Under the pieces are notes generated by a model. The model made no database searches. It was not told where the DNA came from and was given only the letters and a program-made list of their open reading frames with translations. From Cognatundibacterium jejuense (lineage in GTDB: Bacteria > Pseudomonadota > Gammaproteobacteria > Burkholderiales > Burkholderiaceae_D), in assembly GCF_014284255.1 (NCBI RefSeq), contig NZ_JACOFV010000007.1:62001-126000 (forward strand): a stretch of 64,000 nt of DNA, in the 5' to 3' direction. Every line of letters starts with the position of its first letter. The stretch's first letter is position 1. This document shows positions 55,382 through 63,790 of this stretch, one piece after another. Position numbers and translations under genes: made by a program.

Positions 55382-56539
55382 ATGACTTCAGTCAAAATCC
55401 CGTTGCGGTACAAGTTTTTTGCTTCCCTGCTTGGCGTGCTTAGTTTTTCAGTTAGTAATGCCTATGCAGACGATGCAGACAAAACTTCCAATCTTAAAGT
55501 AAGCGGCTTTCTTTCTATTGTCGGTGGTCGGACATTTAGCGGCGAATTACCGGCAAACTACGCTGGCTCGCCTGTAATCAATGGCACAAGCTGCCCATGC
55601 TACACCGCTGACTGGTCAAACGCAGGTGTATACAACAATAGTTTTTCACTGCAACAAGAGTCGCGTGCAGGCATACAAGCAAGCTATGCACTCACCAAAG
55701 ATTTTATTGTAACTGGTCAGGTCGTTGTTCGGGGTACCGACTCCACGCCGAATGTACAATGGGCCTACGCCAGCTATAAATTAAATAATGAATGGGAAAT
55801 TCAGGTAGGCCGCAAACGCATTCCCCTTTATTTCTATTCCGACTTTCAGGATATTGGTGTTTCTTATCCATGGGTTAGCCCACCGCCGGAGCTATATGGC
55901 TGGGAGGTCACCAATTACAACGGCGCCAGTATCCGTTACCGGACCAGTGTAGGGGATAACAACCTCGCCTTTACTGCGTTTGGAGGTCGCGAAAAAGCTA
56001 ACGACTCTTTATATGAAAAGCTAAATTACACTGGAAGAACCGATGTAACATGGAGCAATATACTCGGCGCCGATGCACAGCTTGAACGTGGCCCTTTGAC
56101 CGTTCGCGGCGTCTACGTGCAAGCCGATGTCCATGTGGTCAATGCACTCAATGCACTCGATAGCAGCGCTAAGCTAGAGGCATATGGGGTTGCCGCGAAT
56201 TTAGATCTGGATGACTGGTTTATTTTAAGCGAACTGACGCAGTTGAAAAGAACCTTTACTAATGCTGGTTACACTGTTACGGCCCCAGCCTACACGATAG
56301 GAGTTGGCTATCGCTATGGCTCCTGGACACCGTTCATCAACTATGCCAGTTACAAAGAAAAATCCTCCGACCTCACTCAATACCAGCCACAATCTTACAA
56401 ACGTACTTCCGCCACTCTTCGATATGACATCGACGCCAAAAGTGCCGTCAAAGTGCAGTTAGATAAAAATCAGGATGTCACCAATAACTATGGCGGCAAC
56501 GTCAACGTATTCCGCATCTCTTACGATCGACTGTTTTAA
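55382..56539 (+). CDS. Outer membrane porin-like beta-barrel protein
   Basis: 385 residues from the ATG at 55382 (AAAGGA 7 nt upstream). The signal peptide is cut after NAYA or nearby. Alternating strands include IVTGQVVVRGTDST, WAYASYKLNNEWEIQVGRKRIPLYFYSDFQ and YTIGVGYRYGSWTPFINYASY, and the protein ends in RISYDRLF, the aromatic C-terminus recognised by the BAM complex. The GRKRIP stretch is typical of a porin near its constriction loop. Two cysteines (SCPCY) lie close together in an early loop. The PstS-like gene 86 bp downstream suggests phosphate or oxyanion handling, by association only. Confidence 0.75.
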   Translation: MTSVKIPLRYKFFASLLGVLSFSVSNAYADDADKTSNLKVSGFLSIVGGRTFSGELPANYAGSPVINGTSCPCYTADWSNAGVYNNSFSLQQESRAGIQASYALTKDFIVTGQVVVRGTDSTPNVQWAYASYKLNNEWEIQVGRKRIPLYFYSDFQDIGVSYPWVSPPPELYGWEVTNYNGASIRYRTSVGDNNLAFTAFGGREKANDSLYEKLNYTGRTDVTWSNILGADAQLERGPLTVRGVYVQADVHVVNALNALDSSAKLEAYGVAANLDLDDWFILSELTQLKRTFTNAGYTVTAPAYTIGVGYRYGSWTPFINYASYKEKSSDLTQYQPQSYKRTSATLRYDIDAKSAVKVQLDKNQDVTNNYGGNVNVFRISYDRLF

Positions 56540-56624
56540 CAAGCGCACATCAACACCATCAAGTAATGAAAAATGGAAAACAGAGTGCAAGGCTTGTCCA
56601 ACATTTGGTAACGAAGGAAAAATG

Positions 56625-57026
56625 ATGAAAACGCGACTATTGGTTTTATTGACATTAACGTTGACAGCTCTGCCCTCTCTGGGGGAAATTGTGGTTATCA
56701 CTAACCCAGCGAATCCTGCAACCCGAATGCTACCAGATCAGGTTGCCCAGTTTTATTTAGGAAGCTCAACCATTTTTACACCGCTCGATCATGCAAAAGA
56801 TTCCTCTCTGCATAAAGAGTTTTATGAAAAAGTCATAAAGAAAACGCCAGCACAAGTTGAGGCGATCTGGGCAAAAGCCTCGTTTTCAGGCAAAGGAAGT
56901 GCGCCAAAAGAATTTGCGAACGACGCAGCAATAAAAAAAGCAGTAGCCGCAGAGCCGACATCTCTTGCATATATCGACAAGGCTTCTGTTGACTCTAGCG
57001 TAAAAGTCCTACTGACGATCCCTTAA
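56625..57026 (+). CDS. Small periplasmic PstS-like phosphate-binding protein
   Basis: 133 residues from the second of two adjacent ATG codons (AAGGA 6 nt upstream). Signal peptide to about residue 20 (LTLTALPSLG). The mature part, EIVVITNPANPATRMLPDQVAQFYLGSS, resembles single-domain PstS-like proteins, far shorter than the 320-residue PstS, and PTSLAYIDKASVDSSVKVLL is the closing pattern. No Pst transporter genes are near. Such proteins often accompany a barrel porin, as here. Confidence 0.75.
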   Translation: MKTRLLVLLTLTLTALPSLGEIVVITNPANPATRMLPDQVAQFYLGSSTIFTPLDHAKDSSLHKEFYEKVIKKTPAQVEAIWAKASFSGKGSAPKEFANDAAIKKAVAAEPTSLAYIDKASVDSSVKVLLTIP

Positions 57027-57417
57027 GCCATAAATTCGTCAAACTAGCATCGATCCAGGCGTAAATACTCATTGCCAATGCACTGATTTTACGCCTGAAT
57101 GCTATATCAACATCTTCGATGCTTTGACCATTTTGCTGACACATCGCTCCTGACAATTCCAAGTTATGATTTCCTGCAACCAGCTTTAGCGCTGTCTTGT
57201 CTCCCAACCCAATGCCTAATTGATTCACCAAAGCAAGTTTGCAATGAGGATCATTATCCCCTGCAATTAATAATACCGGACGCGCTTCCGTAGCCAGCAA
57301 TGGATAATGTTTTTCCTCTTCTGTGGCGCACAAAGGGGTAACAAAATCGCGCCCAATAAATCCTTATCAGAAAGGCCCTGAGCCCAATGGATAATCGAAT
57401 AAAAACTGGTTTTTCAT
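56995..57417 (-). pseudogene. Decayed alpha/beta hydrolase, C-terminal remnant
   Basis: The open frame 57333-56995 reads like the last third of a KANL3/Tex30-type alpha/beta hydrolase: PVLLIAGDNDPHCKLALVNQL (Asp strand) and KLVAGNHNLELSG (the His). Upstream, in another frame from an ATG at 57417, stands KNQFLFDYPLGSGPF, like the family's YPL-x-P, broken by TGA and TAA. No N-terminal half or Ser nucleophile exists. The 3' end overlaps the PstS-like gene by 32 bp. I take this as a remnant, not a working gene. Confidence 0.4.
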
Positions 57418-57724
57418 GTATTTTTTCGAATAATGATTTACTTGATTTAAATTTCGATCAACTGACAACACTTTATGAAAATATTTGTCGCATCAGAGGA
57501 ACCAAAGTAACATAATATTTGTCAATTGTAGCTATGCAAATAATGTTTCTGTTTGCACTAGTTAAAATTTGTTCGCTTCGATTGCAGAGTAATTTGATTA
57601 TTGGTAAGAGCTCGACTTCTGTGCTTAAACGCTCGCAATCGAATACAAGATACCGTCGATTTTTATTTTCGCCGTGATGGTAAAAATAGTGATCATGCCA
57701 TTAACATTCAGGAGACCCCAACAA
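57418..57724. other. AT-rich leader upstream of the M13 peptidase gene
   Basis: About 300 bp with no open frame that I trust. It contains an inverted repeat (57577-57643) and the AGGAGA ribosome site (57710-57715) of the peptidase gene. Confidence 0.55.
57577..57643. repeat. Inverted repeat upstream of the M13 peptidase gene
   Basis: TTCGATTGC (57577-57585) and GCAATCGAA (57635-57643) are perfect 9-bp inverted copies 49 bp apart, 80-150 bp before the start codon. They could be a pair of regulator half-sites or close a structured leader. Confidence 0.4.
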
Positions 57725-59785
57725 GTGAAAGCTAAAGTATTGAGCGCGATCGCGCTAATGATCGCTGGTACTGCCAGCACAACCCACGTCTATGCCGCAG
57801 AAACAGCAAAAGCTGCTGCACCTTCTGTTCTACTGTCCGGGATTGACAGTCAATATGGAGATAAATCTGTTAAAGCACAGGATGATTTCTATCGCCATGT
57901 CAATGGTGGTTGGTTAAAAACCGCACAAATTCCAGCTGACCGTTCGTCGGCTGGCGCATTTATGGACTTACGCGAAGCGGTTGTACCAAGACTGCACACA
58001 ATCATCGAAGGTCTTTCTAAAGCAAAAAATGCAAATGGTACTGATGCTCAGAAAATCAGTGATTTGTATGCGAGCTTCATGGATACTAAGCATATTGAAT
58101 CTTTGGGTTTGAAGCCACTTCAGTCAGATTTTGCAAAAATCGATGCATTTAACGATAAAAAGCAATTGCCAGCGTTAATGGCTTGGATGAATCTGAATAG
58201 CATTAACGTCCCATACGACATTCAAGTTCATCAAGACAATAAAGATTCGACCAAATACGTCTTAGATATCTCGCAATCCGGTCTCAGCCTGCCTGATCGC
58301 GACTATTACCTGAAAGATGATGATGCAAAATTAAAAGATACGCGCGAGAAATATCTCAAGCATATTGAAAAAATGTTGACAATGGCTGGCGACAAAGATG
58401 CAGGTAAAAATGCGAGTGCTATTCTTGCTTTGGAAACTGAATTAGCTAAAATTCAATGGACCAAAGTAGAATTACGCGACCCAATCAAGGCTTACAATAA
58501 AGTTGAACTCAGCAAATTAAACGAAGTTACTCCGGGCTACGACTGGGATGCCTACCTGAGCGATTTAGGGGTTAAAGGCAAGATTGATTATCTGATCATC
58601 GGGCAACCAAGCTACCTCACAGCAATGAATAAAGTGCTGATTGCAACGCCGATTGACACTTTAAAAGCCTATTTCAAATGGAACCTGCTGTCTTCTGCAT
58701 CGGGTCAATTACCTAAACAGTTCAGTGAAGAAAGCTTTGCATTTTTCGGCAAAATTCTGCGCGGTGTTCCTGAACAAGAAATTCGCTGGAAACGCGGTGT
58801 ACGCCTCGTTGATGCAGGTATGGGCGAAAGCTTGGGGAAAATGTACGTAGATAAATATTTCCCGGCAGATAGTAAAGCAAAGATGGAGACGCTGGTCAAC
58901 AACTTGCTTCTGGCATACAAAAACAGCGTTGGCACTCTGGATTGGATGAGTCCGGAAACCAAAAAAGAAGCTTTGTCTAAACTGTCTACTTTCATGCCAA
59001 AAATTGGCTATCCAAATAAGTGGAAAGACTACACCTCCCTGCAAATCACCAAGGGTGACGCAGTTGGCAATTTACGTGCAATTCGTAGTTTTGCTGCAAA
59101 GACAGAGCTTAATAAATTAGGTAAGCCTGTCGATCGCGAAGAATGGGGAATGACGCCACAAACAGTTAATGCGTATTACAACCCTGAAATGAACGAAATC
59201 GTCTTCCCGGCAGCGATTTTGCAAGCACCATTCTTCAACCCAAAAGCGGATGATGCAGTGAACTATGGTGGGATTGGCGCTGTTATTGGTCATGAAATCA
59301 GCCATGGCTTTGACGACCAAGGGGCACAATACGACGGCTTAGGTAATTTACGTGACTGGTGGACAAAAGAAGATCACGAAAAATTTGCCACCAAAACCGC
59401 TGCATTGGTTAAACAGTACAGCAAATTTAGTCCAGTACCGGGTTATAACGTCAATGGTGAATTGACTCTGGGCGAAAACATTGCCGACAACTCCGGCATT
59501 TCGATCGCTTACAAAGCATATCAATTGTCCTTGGGCGGCAAACCAGCACCGGTTATCAATGGCATGACTGGCGATCAACGCTTCTTCATGGGCTTTGCAC
59601 AAGTATGGCGCGGAAAAATACGTGAACAAGAAGCGATTATTCGTATCAAAACGGATCCTCACTCGCCAGGTGAATTCCGTGCAAATGGTGCATTACAAAA
59701 CATGACGCCTTTCTACAAAGCGTTTGATCTTAAAGAAGGCGATAAAATGTACCTACCGGCATCTGAGCGCGTATCGATTTGGTAA
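57725..59785 (+). CDS. M13 family zinc metallopeptidase (PepO/neprilysin-like)
   Basis: 686 residues from a GTG at 57725, chosen because AGGAGA lies 9 nt upstream and the resulting signal peptide (KAKVLSAIALMIAGTASTTHVYA) is natural; the open frame runs 17 codons further up. The N-terminal domain starts DDFYRHVNGGWLKTAQIP. Zinc site: H523, E524, H527 in GHEISHGFDDQG, third ligand E584 in LGENIADNSG. NAYYNPEMNEIVFPAAILQ is the substrate-binding motif. The C-terminus ends in VSIW, like M13 proteins ending in W. Periplasmic peptidase of small peptides. Confidence 0.95.
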   Translation: MKAKVLSAIALMIAGTASTTHVYAAETAKAAAPSVLLSGIDSQYGDKSVKAQDDFYRHVNGGWLKTAQIPADRSSAGAFMDLREAVVPRLHTIIEGLSKAKNANGTDAQKISDLYASFMDTKHIESLGLKPLQSDFAKIDAFNDKKQLPALMAWMNLNSINVPYDIQVHQDNKDSTKYVLDISQSGLSLPDRDYYLKDDDAKLKDTREKYLKHIEKMLTMAGDKDAGKNASAILALETELAKIQWTKVELRDPIKAYNKVELSKLNEVTPGYDWDAYLSDLGVKGKIDYLIIGQPSYLTAMNKVLIATPIDTLKAYFKWNLLSSASGQLPKQFSEESFAFFGKILRGVPEQEIRWKRGVRLVDAGMGESLGKMYVDKYFPADSKAKMETLVNNLLLAYKNSVGTLDWMSPETKKEALSKLSTFMPKIGYPNKWKDYTSLQITKGDAVGNLRAIRSFAAKTELNKLGKPVDREEWGMTPQTVNAYYNPEMNEIVFPAAILQAPFFNPKADDAVNYGGIGAVIGHEISHGFDDQGAQYDGLGNLRDWWTKEDHEKFATKTAALVKQYSKFSPVPGYNVNGELTLGENIADNSGISIAYKAYQLSLGGKPAPVINGMTGDQRFFMGFAQVWRGKIREQEAIIRIKTDPHSPGEFRANGALQNMTPFYKAFDLKEGDKMYLPASERVSIW

Positions 59786-59843
59786 TAAATTAATCTTCAG
59801 TAGTGAGTTTACTCAATCTCTGAAGATCAATTGAATGACAAAT

Positions 59844-59884
59844 AAAGCCGGTGCGTATTTTGTAAATACGCACCGGCTTTTTCC
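59844..59884 (+). terminator. Intrinsic terminator of the M13 peptidase gene
   Basis: A 16-bp perfect stem, AAAGCCGGTGCGTATT (59844-59859) with AATACGCACCGGCTTT (59865-59880), followed by T residues, about 60 bp after the stop. Confidence 0.92.
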
Positions 59885-60259
59885 TTTCATCAAACAATCC
59901 CATCGAATTACCGGATTTGGGTGTTCAGAAGAACCACCACTACACCGCGCATAAAACAACTTCAGCTCACAATAAACACTTCCACACTGATCAGTTCTTC
60001 TTTGCCGAACTCTTTTTCGGTACTACACTGAATCTGACTTCAAATTATAAAATTATTGAAAAAAACTTCGATCCAAGCTTGGATGCATGAATTTACCTTT
60101 TCAAACACCGATTCTAATGAGAGCCTGGAGAAAGATGGCACGCGCTCGCGCATCTTAAATGAAGATTAAAACACAACTGCAGTTCGTAGAATACAATGCT
60201 TATATTCAGGAGATGTTTTACCGAAACTAAACTCTTTAAAAGTGATAGGGACGTAATCT
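59885..60259. other. Intergenic region upstream of the lone solute-binding protein gene
   Basis: 375 bp, AT-rich. A small hairpin with GTTC/GAAC arms (GGTGTTCAGAAGAACCACC) lies near its left end. AGGGA stands about 8 nt before the following gene. I see no further gene and cannot name a promoter. Confidence 0.5.
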
Positions 60260-60988
60260 ATGTCAGTGAATATGCTTCTTATACTATTTTTTTTAAATTG
60301 TAGCCTGGCTCACGCTGAGCGACTGCTTATCTACATTGAGGATACTCAACCGTATGCGTACGCTAAAAATAGCAACACTCCTACCCCTATCGCTGACTTT
60401 GTAAAAACTATCGCCATACGCGCTGGCTATCAACCGGAGATTCGACCGTTAAGCTGGATCGGTATTATGCACTTGGTCAATGGTTCGCAACCTGTGATTT
60501 TTTTCCCAGTTGCACGGACGCCGTTTAGAGAAGATAAATATATTTGGCTTGGAGGATTAGCTCATGTTCGAGGCTATTATCTGTACAAGAAAAAAGATCG
60601 AATAGATATACAAATTAACAAACTCGAGGACGCAAAAGAATATCGTATCGGCGTGATTGAAGATGATGCCAGAGAACAATTTTTAAAATCAAAGAATTTC
60701 AAAGCGAGCAACAATAGTGGCCTTATAAATATTAGCGACAATAACGAGGGCATACGTCTTTTATCGGTTGGCCGACTGGATTTGCTACCCTTATCACAAG
60801 ATAATTTTGATCACAATTGTGCCACGTTCTGCCAAGACTTCGTCACTACAATCAATCTTGGCTTAGAACTAGACCTACAACTTGGTGCTAATAAAGCGAC
60901 CTCAAAAGATGTAGTTGATAGACTTAGAAATGCTTACACCAGCTTGCAAAAGGATGGCACGCGTCAACGTATGCTAGGGAACAATTAA
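60260..60988 (+). CDS. Periplasmic solute-binding protein (SBP_bac_3-like), orphan
   Basis: 242 residues. Signal peptide MSVNMLLILFFLNCSLAHA, then ERLLIYIEDTQPYAYAKNSN, which resembles the first strand of type II amino-acid-binding proteins, with ADFVKTIAIRAGYQPEIRPLSW and a late QKDGTRQRMLG helix. The ligand Arg/Asp pair of true amino acid binders is not obvious. No ABC permease or ATPase is near, so it could serve a distant system or act as a sensor. AT content and Asn/Lys use look higher than in its neighbours. Confidence 0.7.
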   Translation: MSVNMLLILFFLNCSLAHAERLLIYIEDTQPYAYAKNSNTPTPIADFVKTIAIRAGYQPEIRPLSWIGIMHLVNGSQPVIFFPVARTPFREDKYIWLGGLAHVRGYYLYKKKDRIDIQINKLEDAKEYRIGVIEDDAREQFLKSKNFKASNNSGLINISDNNEGIRLLSVGRLDLLPLSQDNFDHNCATFCQDFVTTINLGLELDLQLGANKATSKDVVDRLRNAYTSLQKDGTRQRMLGNN

Positions 60989-60995
60989 AGGAAGA

Positions 60996-61025
60996 GGAGA
61001 ACACTAATTACCCGCGTGTTCTTCC
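60996..61025 (+). terminator. Hairpin after the solute-binding protein gene
   Basis: GGAGAACAC (60996-61004) pairs with GTGTTCTTCC (61016-61025) with one bulge, 8 nt after the stop. There is no T run, so it may protect the 3' end instead of ending transcription. Confidence 0.35.
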
Positions 61026-61144
61026 TGTCAAACAATGTAAATTTCAGCCAAACTGGAGATTAATTCAGAATTCCCGGTCAACTCAGGCCGCAAAGTGCCG
61101 TTATAGAGTCACGGGTTTATTAATCAACCAAATATGGTGGCATC

Positions 61145-61297
61145 ATGAACAAGACACAGCATCCTTCAAAAGAACAAGTCAGGGATTTTTTGAAGCAGAG
61201 ACAAATCGGGCACACACCACCACCTGACGTGAAAGAAATACGCCGACAATTAGGTTGGGATTTAATTGAGGCGCAACGTCAATGCACTAATAAGTGA
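61145..61297 (+). CDS. Small conserved-looking hypothetical protein, 50 residues
   Basis: ATG at 61145 with GGTGG 4 nt upstream, TGA at 61295-61297. The product is soluble and basic, with SKEQVRDFLKQRQ (helix), a PPP turn, then DVKEIRRQLGWDLIEAQRQ (second helix). The helix-PPP-helix layout and the RRQLGW stretch look like a real small protein family rather than chance, but I cannot name it. It stands between the solute-binding protein and the convergent DinG-type gene, transcribed alone. Function unknown. Confidence 0.6.
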   Translation: MNKTQHPSKEQVRDFLKQRQIGHTPPPDVKEIRRQLGWDLIEAQRQCTNK

Positions 61298-61350
61298 AGC
61301 GCTAAGGCTGAGAATACAACTAAATAACGCCGAGATTTGTGCGTAAATTT

Positions 61351-61382
61351 TCGCTAAAAATGATTATCAAGATTTTTAGCGA
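61351..61382. repeat. Perfect inverted repeat between the small gene and dinG-like gene
   Basis: TCGCTAAAAAT (61351-61361) and ATTTTTAGCGA (61372-61382) are perfect 11-bp arms around a 10-nt loop. It lies between two convergent genes, where a bidirectional terminator would be expected, though it is AT-rich and lacks a clean T run beyond the stem. Confidence 0.5.
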
Positions 61383-61432
61383 TGTTGTTTTCATAAGCTT
61401 ATTTATTCAAGTATTTACCCGTCAAAAAAAAT

Positions 61433-63457
61433 CTAGCGTTCCTCGTTTATTGTTTCGTTGCGTATGCGTTCAAAAAAACTTACCACATCAGCCTCTATAC
61501 GTGTTCGTGCAAAACCGGGCAGGCTTTGCCAGATACGCTTTCCATAGGGCTTAGAGATTAACCTAGGGTCGCAAATCATCAAAACACCGCGATCAGTCTC
61601 ATCACGAATTAAGCGCCCCGCCCCTTGCTTGAGGTTGATAATTGCCTCAGGTAACTGATGATGCACAAAACCATTCAATCCCTTTTTTTCCATCGCCGCA
61701 ATGCGTGCTGCAAGCACAGGATCATCGGGAGGCGAAAATGGTAGCTTATCGATAATCACTAAAGATAAAGCATCCCCGCGGACGTCGACACCTTCCCAAA
61801 AGCTTTGACTACCAATTAAGACGCCATTGCCAGATGCCCGGAATCGATCGAGTAATTCAGTACGACCAGCATCTCCTTGCACAAACAAAGGAAATGCCAA
61901 GCCGCGCTTTTCAAATTCATCTTTGAGTTTTTCAGCACAAAATTTAACCGCCTTTAAGGTGGTACATAGTAGAAATGTCCTCCCCCCGGCCGCAGCAATA
62001 ACCGGTAAAGCCGCGTCCACAACTGCTTCAGTGTAGTCTCTGGAATTTGGATCTGGCATTCCATTGGGCACGTAGAGAAATCCTTGATTCTGATAATCAA
62101 ACGGACTAGGCCATGTATGAGCTGGTTCATTCCATAAACCCATCTGAGAAACAAAGTGAGCAAAATCATTTTTTACTGCCATGGTAGCGGAAGTAAATAT
62201 CCAAGCCCGCGGCACTCCCTCTCTTTGTTTGTTAAAAATTGGGGCGATCGATAAAGGTGTTCGATGCAGTTGCAAAGAAACTGAAAATGCCTCAACCCAT
62301 AAAACGTAATCTCCTTGCTTCTCTTTACCGGAGGGTTCGGCGTTCCAGGCGTCGATCTGATCACTAAGCATAATCGCTCTCGCCCTGCACTGCTCAATGG
62401 TTTCCGCACGCTCTGCCTGCTTCTCTAATACACCAATCAAGTCGCTCATACTAGATTTAAGTGCTTCAAGTGCTTCAAAAAACGGACTCGAAGGTGCGAT
62501 TTGATCGATAGACAGACGAACAATATCCTGCGGAAATGCTAAACGCAGATCACGTGCAGCCCGCTCAACCGGCGCAACCAATTTAGCCCACTCGGCACCG
62601 TCTCGGGCATGCGACAAACCCTCTGCTAACGTATCGCGGCAAAGCTCAAGTACTTGAGAAGTCGAAATAGTATCGCCAAAAAACAATGTCGCAGTCTCAG
62701 GGAGTTGATGTGCTTCATCAAAGATGACGGTATTTGCAGACGGCAACAGCTCAGCGATGCCAGTATCTTTTAAAGCGACATCGGCAAAAAAGAGATGATG
62801 ATTGACCACGACTACATCGGCCTGTTGCGCTTCTTTACGCGCCTTCATTACAAAACAATCTTGATAATACTGACACTCAGACCCCATACAAGTATCTTTG
62901 GTCGAGGTCACCAGATTCCAGACACTCGCATTTTCCGGAACACGCGAGAGTTCAGCCTTATCACCACTGTTTGTTGTTTTTATAAAACGAGAGATATCAC
63001 GAAGATATCCTACGTCTTCACGCGAACTTAAACGTCCGTTTTGCAAAGTGCGTTCAAGGTGATAATGGCAAAGATAATTCGACCGCCCTTTAAGCAACGC
63101 GACAGATACAGGTGCTTTCAAGACCTTTTTTATTGTCGGAATATCTCTTAAAAACAACTGATCTTGAAGATTTTTGGTACCAGTTGAAACAATGACCTTC
63201 CCACCCCAGAGCAAAGCGGGCGCAAGATAGGCATAGGTTTTACCGGTTCCGGTTCCGGCTTCAGCCAGCAATGTACTTTGACCTGCAATCGCACTGGCAA
63301 TTGCTTTCGCCATCTCCGTTTGCGAATTGCGAGGGCGATACCCCGCAATTGTTGCGCTTAGCGGACCCGAAAGCCCAAAAATATGATCAACTTCTGCGTC
63401 ATGTACGCCAGCGGGTGTTTCTTTGGTCGGAATTTCAATCAAAATGAGAGCATTCAA
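61433..63457 (-). CDS. ATP-dependent helicase, DinG/YoaA family (XPD-like)
   Basis: 674 residues. Walker A AEAGTGTGKTYAYL near residue 65, DEAH box VIFDEAHQLPE near 246, and the C-terminal motifs SQSFWEGVDVRGDALSLVIIDKLPF and QGAGRLIRDE. Four cysteines for a [4Fe-4S] cluster are visible as C129 (NYLCHYH) and CMGSECQYYQDC near 187-198. It unwinds DNA 5' to 3' and helps resolve R-loops or replication damage. The nuclease part of Gram-positive DinG is absent. A T8 run follows the stop directly. Confidence 0.93.
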   Translation of the reverse strand: MNALILIEIPTKETPAGVHDAEVDHIFGLSGPLSATIAGYRPRNSQTEMAKAIASAIAGQSTLLAEAGTGTGKTYAYLAPALLWGGKVIVSTGTKNLQDQLFLRDIPTIKKVLKAPVSVALLKGRSNYLCHYHLERTLQNGRLSSREDVGYLRDISRFIKTTNSGDKAELSRVPENASVWNLVTSTKDTCMGSECQYYQDCFVMKARKEAQQADVVVVNHHLFFADVALKDTGIAELLPSANTVIFDEAHQLPETATLFFGDTISTSQVLELCRDTLAEGLSHARDGAEWAKLVAPVERAARDLRLAFPQDIVRLSIDQIAPSSPFFEALEALKSSMSDLIGVLEKQAERAETIEQCRARAIMLSDQIDAWNAEPSGKEKQGDYVLWVEAFSVSLQLHRTPLSIAPIFNKQREGVPRAWIFTSATMAVKNDFAHFVSQMGLWNEPAHTWPSPFDYQNQGFLYVPNGMPDPNSRDYTEAVVDAALPVIAAAGGRTFLLCTTLKAVKFCAEKLKDEFEKRGLAFPLFVQGDAGRTELLDRFRASGNGVLIGSQSFWEGVDVRGDALSLVIIDKLPFSPPDDPVLAARIAAMEKKGLNGFVHHQLPEAIINLKQGAGRLIRDETDRGVLMICDPRLISKPYGKRIWQSLPGFARTRIEADVVSFFERIRNETINEER

Positions 63458-63497
63458 AAACTAAAAGCAAATAAAAAGGCATGCGCGCAACAATAAA

Positions 63498-63698
63498 TCA
63501 CGCCGGCACATCTGGAGTTAATTGAATCTTGAGCAAAGTGATATGATCTTTCAATTGCAATTTCCGCTTCTTTAAGCGTCGCAATTGTAACTCATCATGA
63601 TCTGGATCCTTTGTCAGCGCATTTATTACCACATCAAGATCCCTATGCTCAACTTCTAACTCAATAATTCGTTGTCGTACTTGTTCAGGATGGCTCAT
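63498..63698 (-). CDS. YdcH family protein (DUF465)
   Basis: 66 residues forming a helical hairpin: IIELEVEHRDLDVVINAL and ELQLRRLKKRKLQLKDHITLL. The H-x-x-L-D and LKK-x-K-L-x-LKD patterns are those of DUF465/YdcH. Function unknown. It precedes the helicase gene by 40 bp and diverges from the phosphatase gene. Confidence 0.88.
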   Translation of the reverse strand: MSHPEQVRQRIIELEVEHRDLDVVINALTKDPDHDELQLRRLKKRKLQLKDHITLLKIQLTPDVPA

Positions 63699-63790
63699 AG
63701 CCTTCAGCTTAAAGTAAAATAGTGTTAATTAGTATCAAAACATGGAAAGCCAAATAATTGACTTCCCACTAGTGTAATCTACCAAGACGT

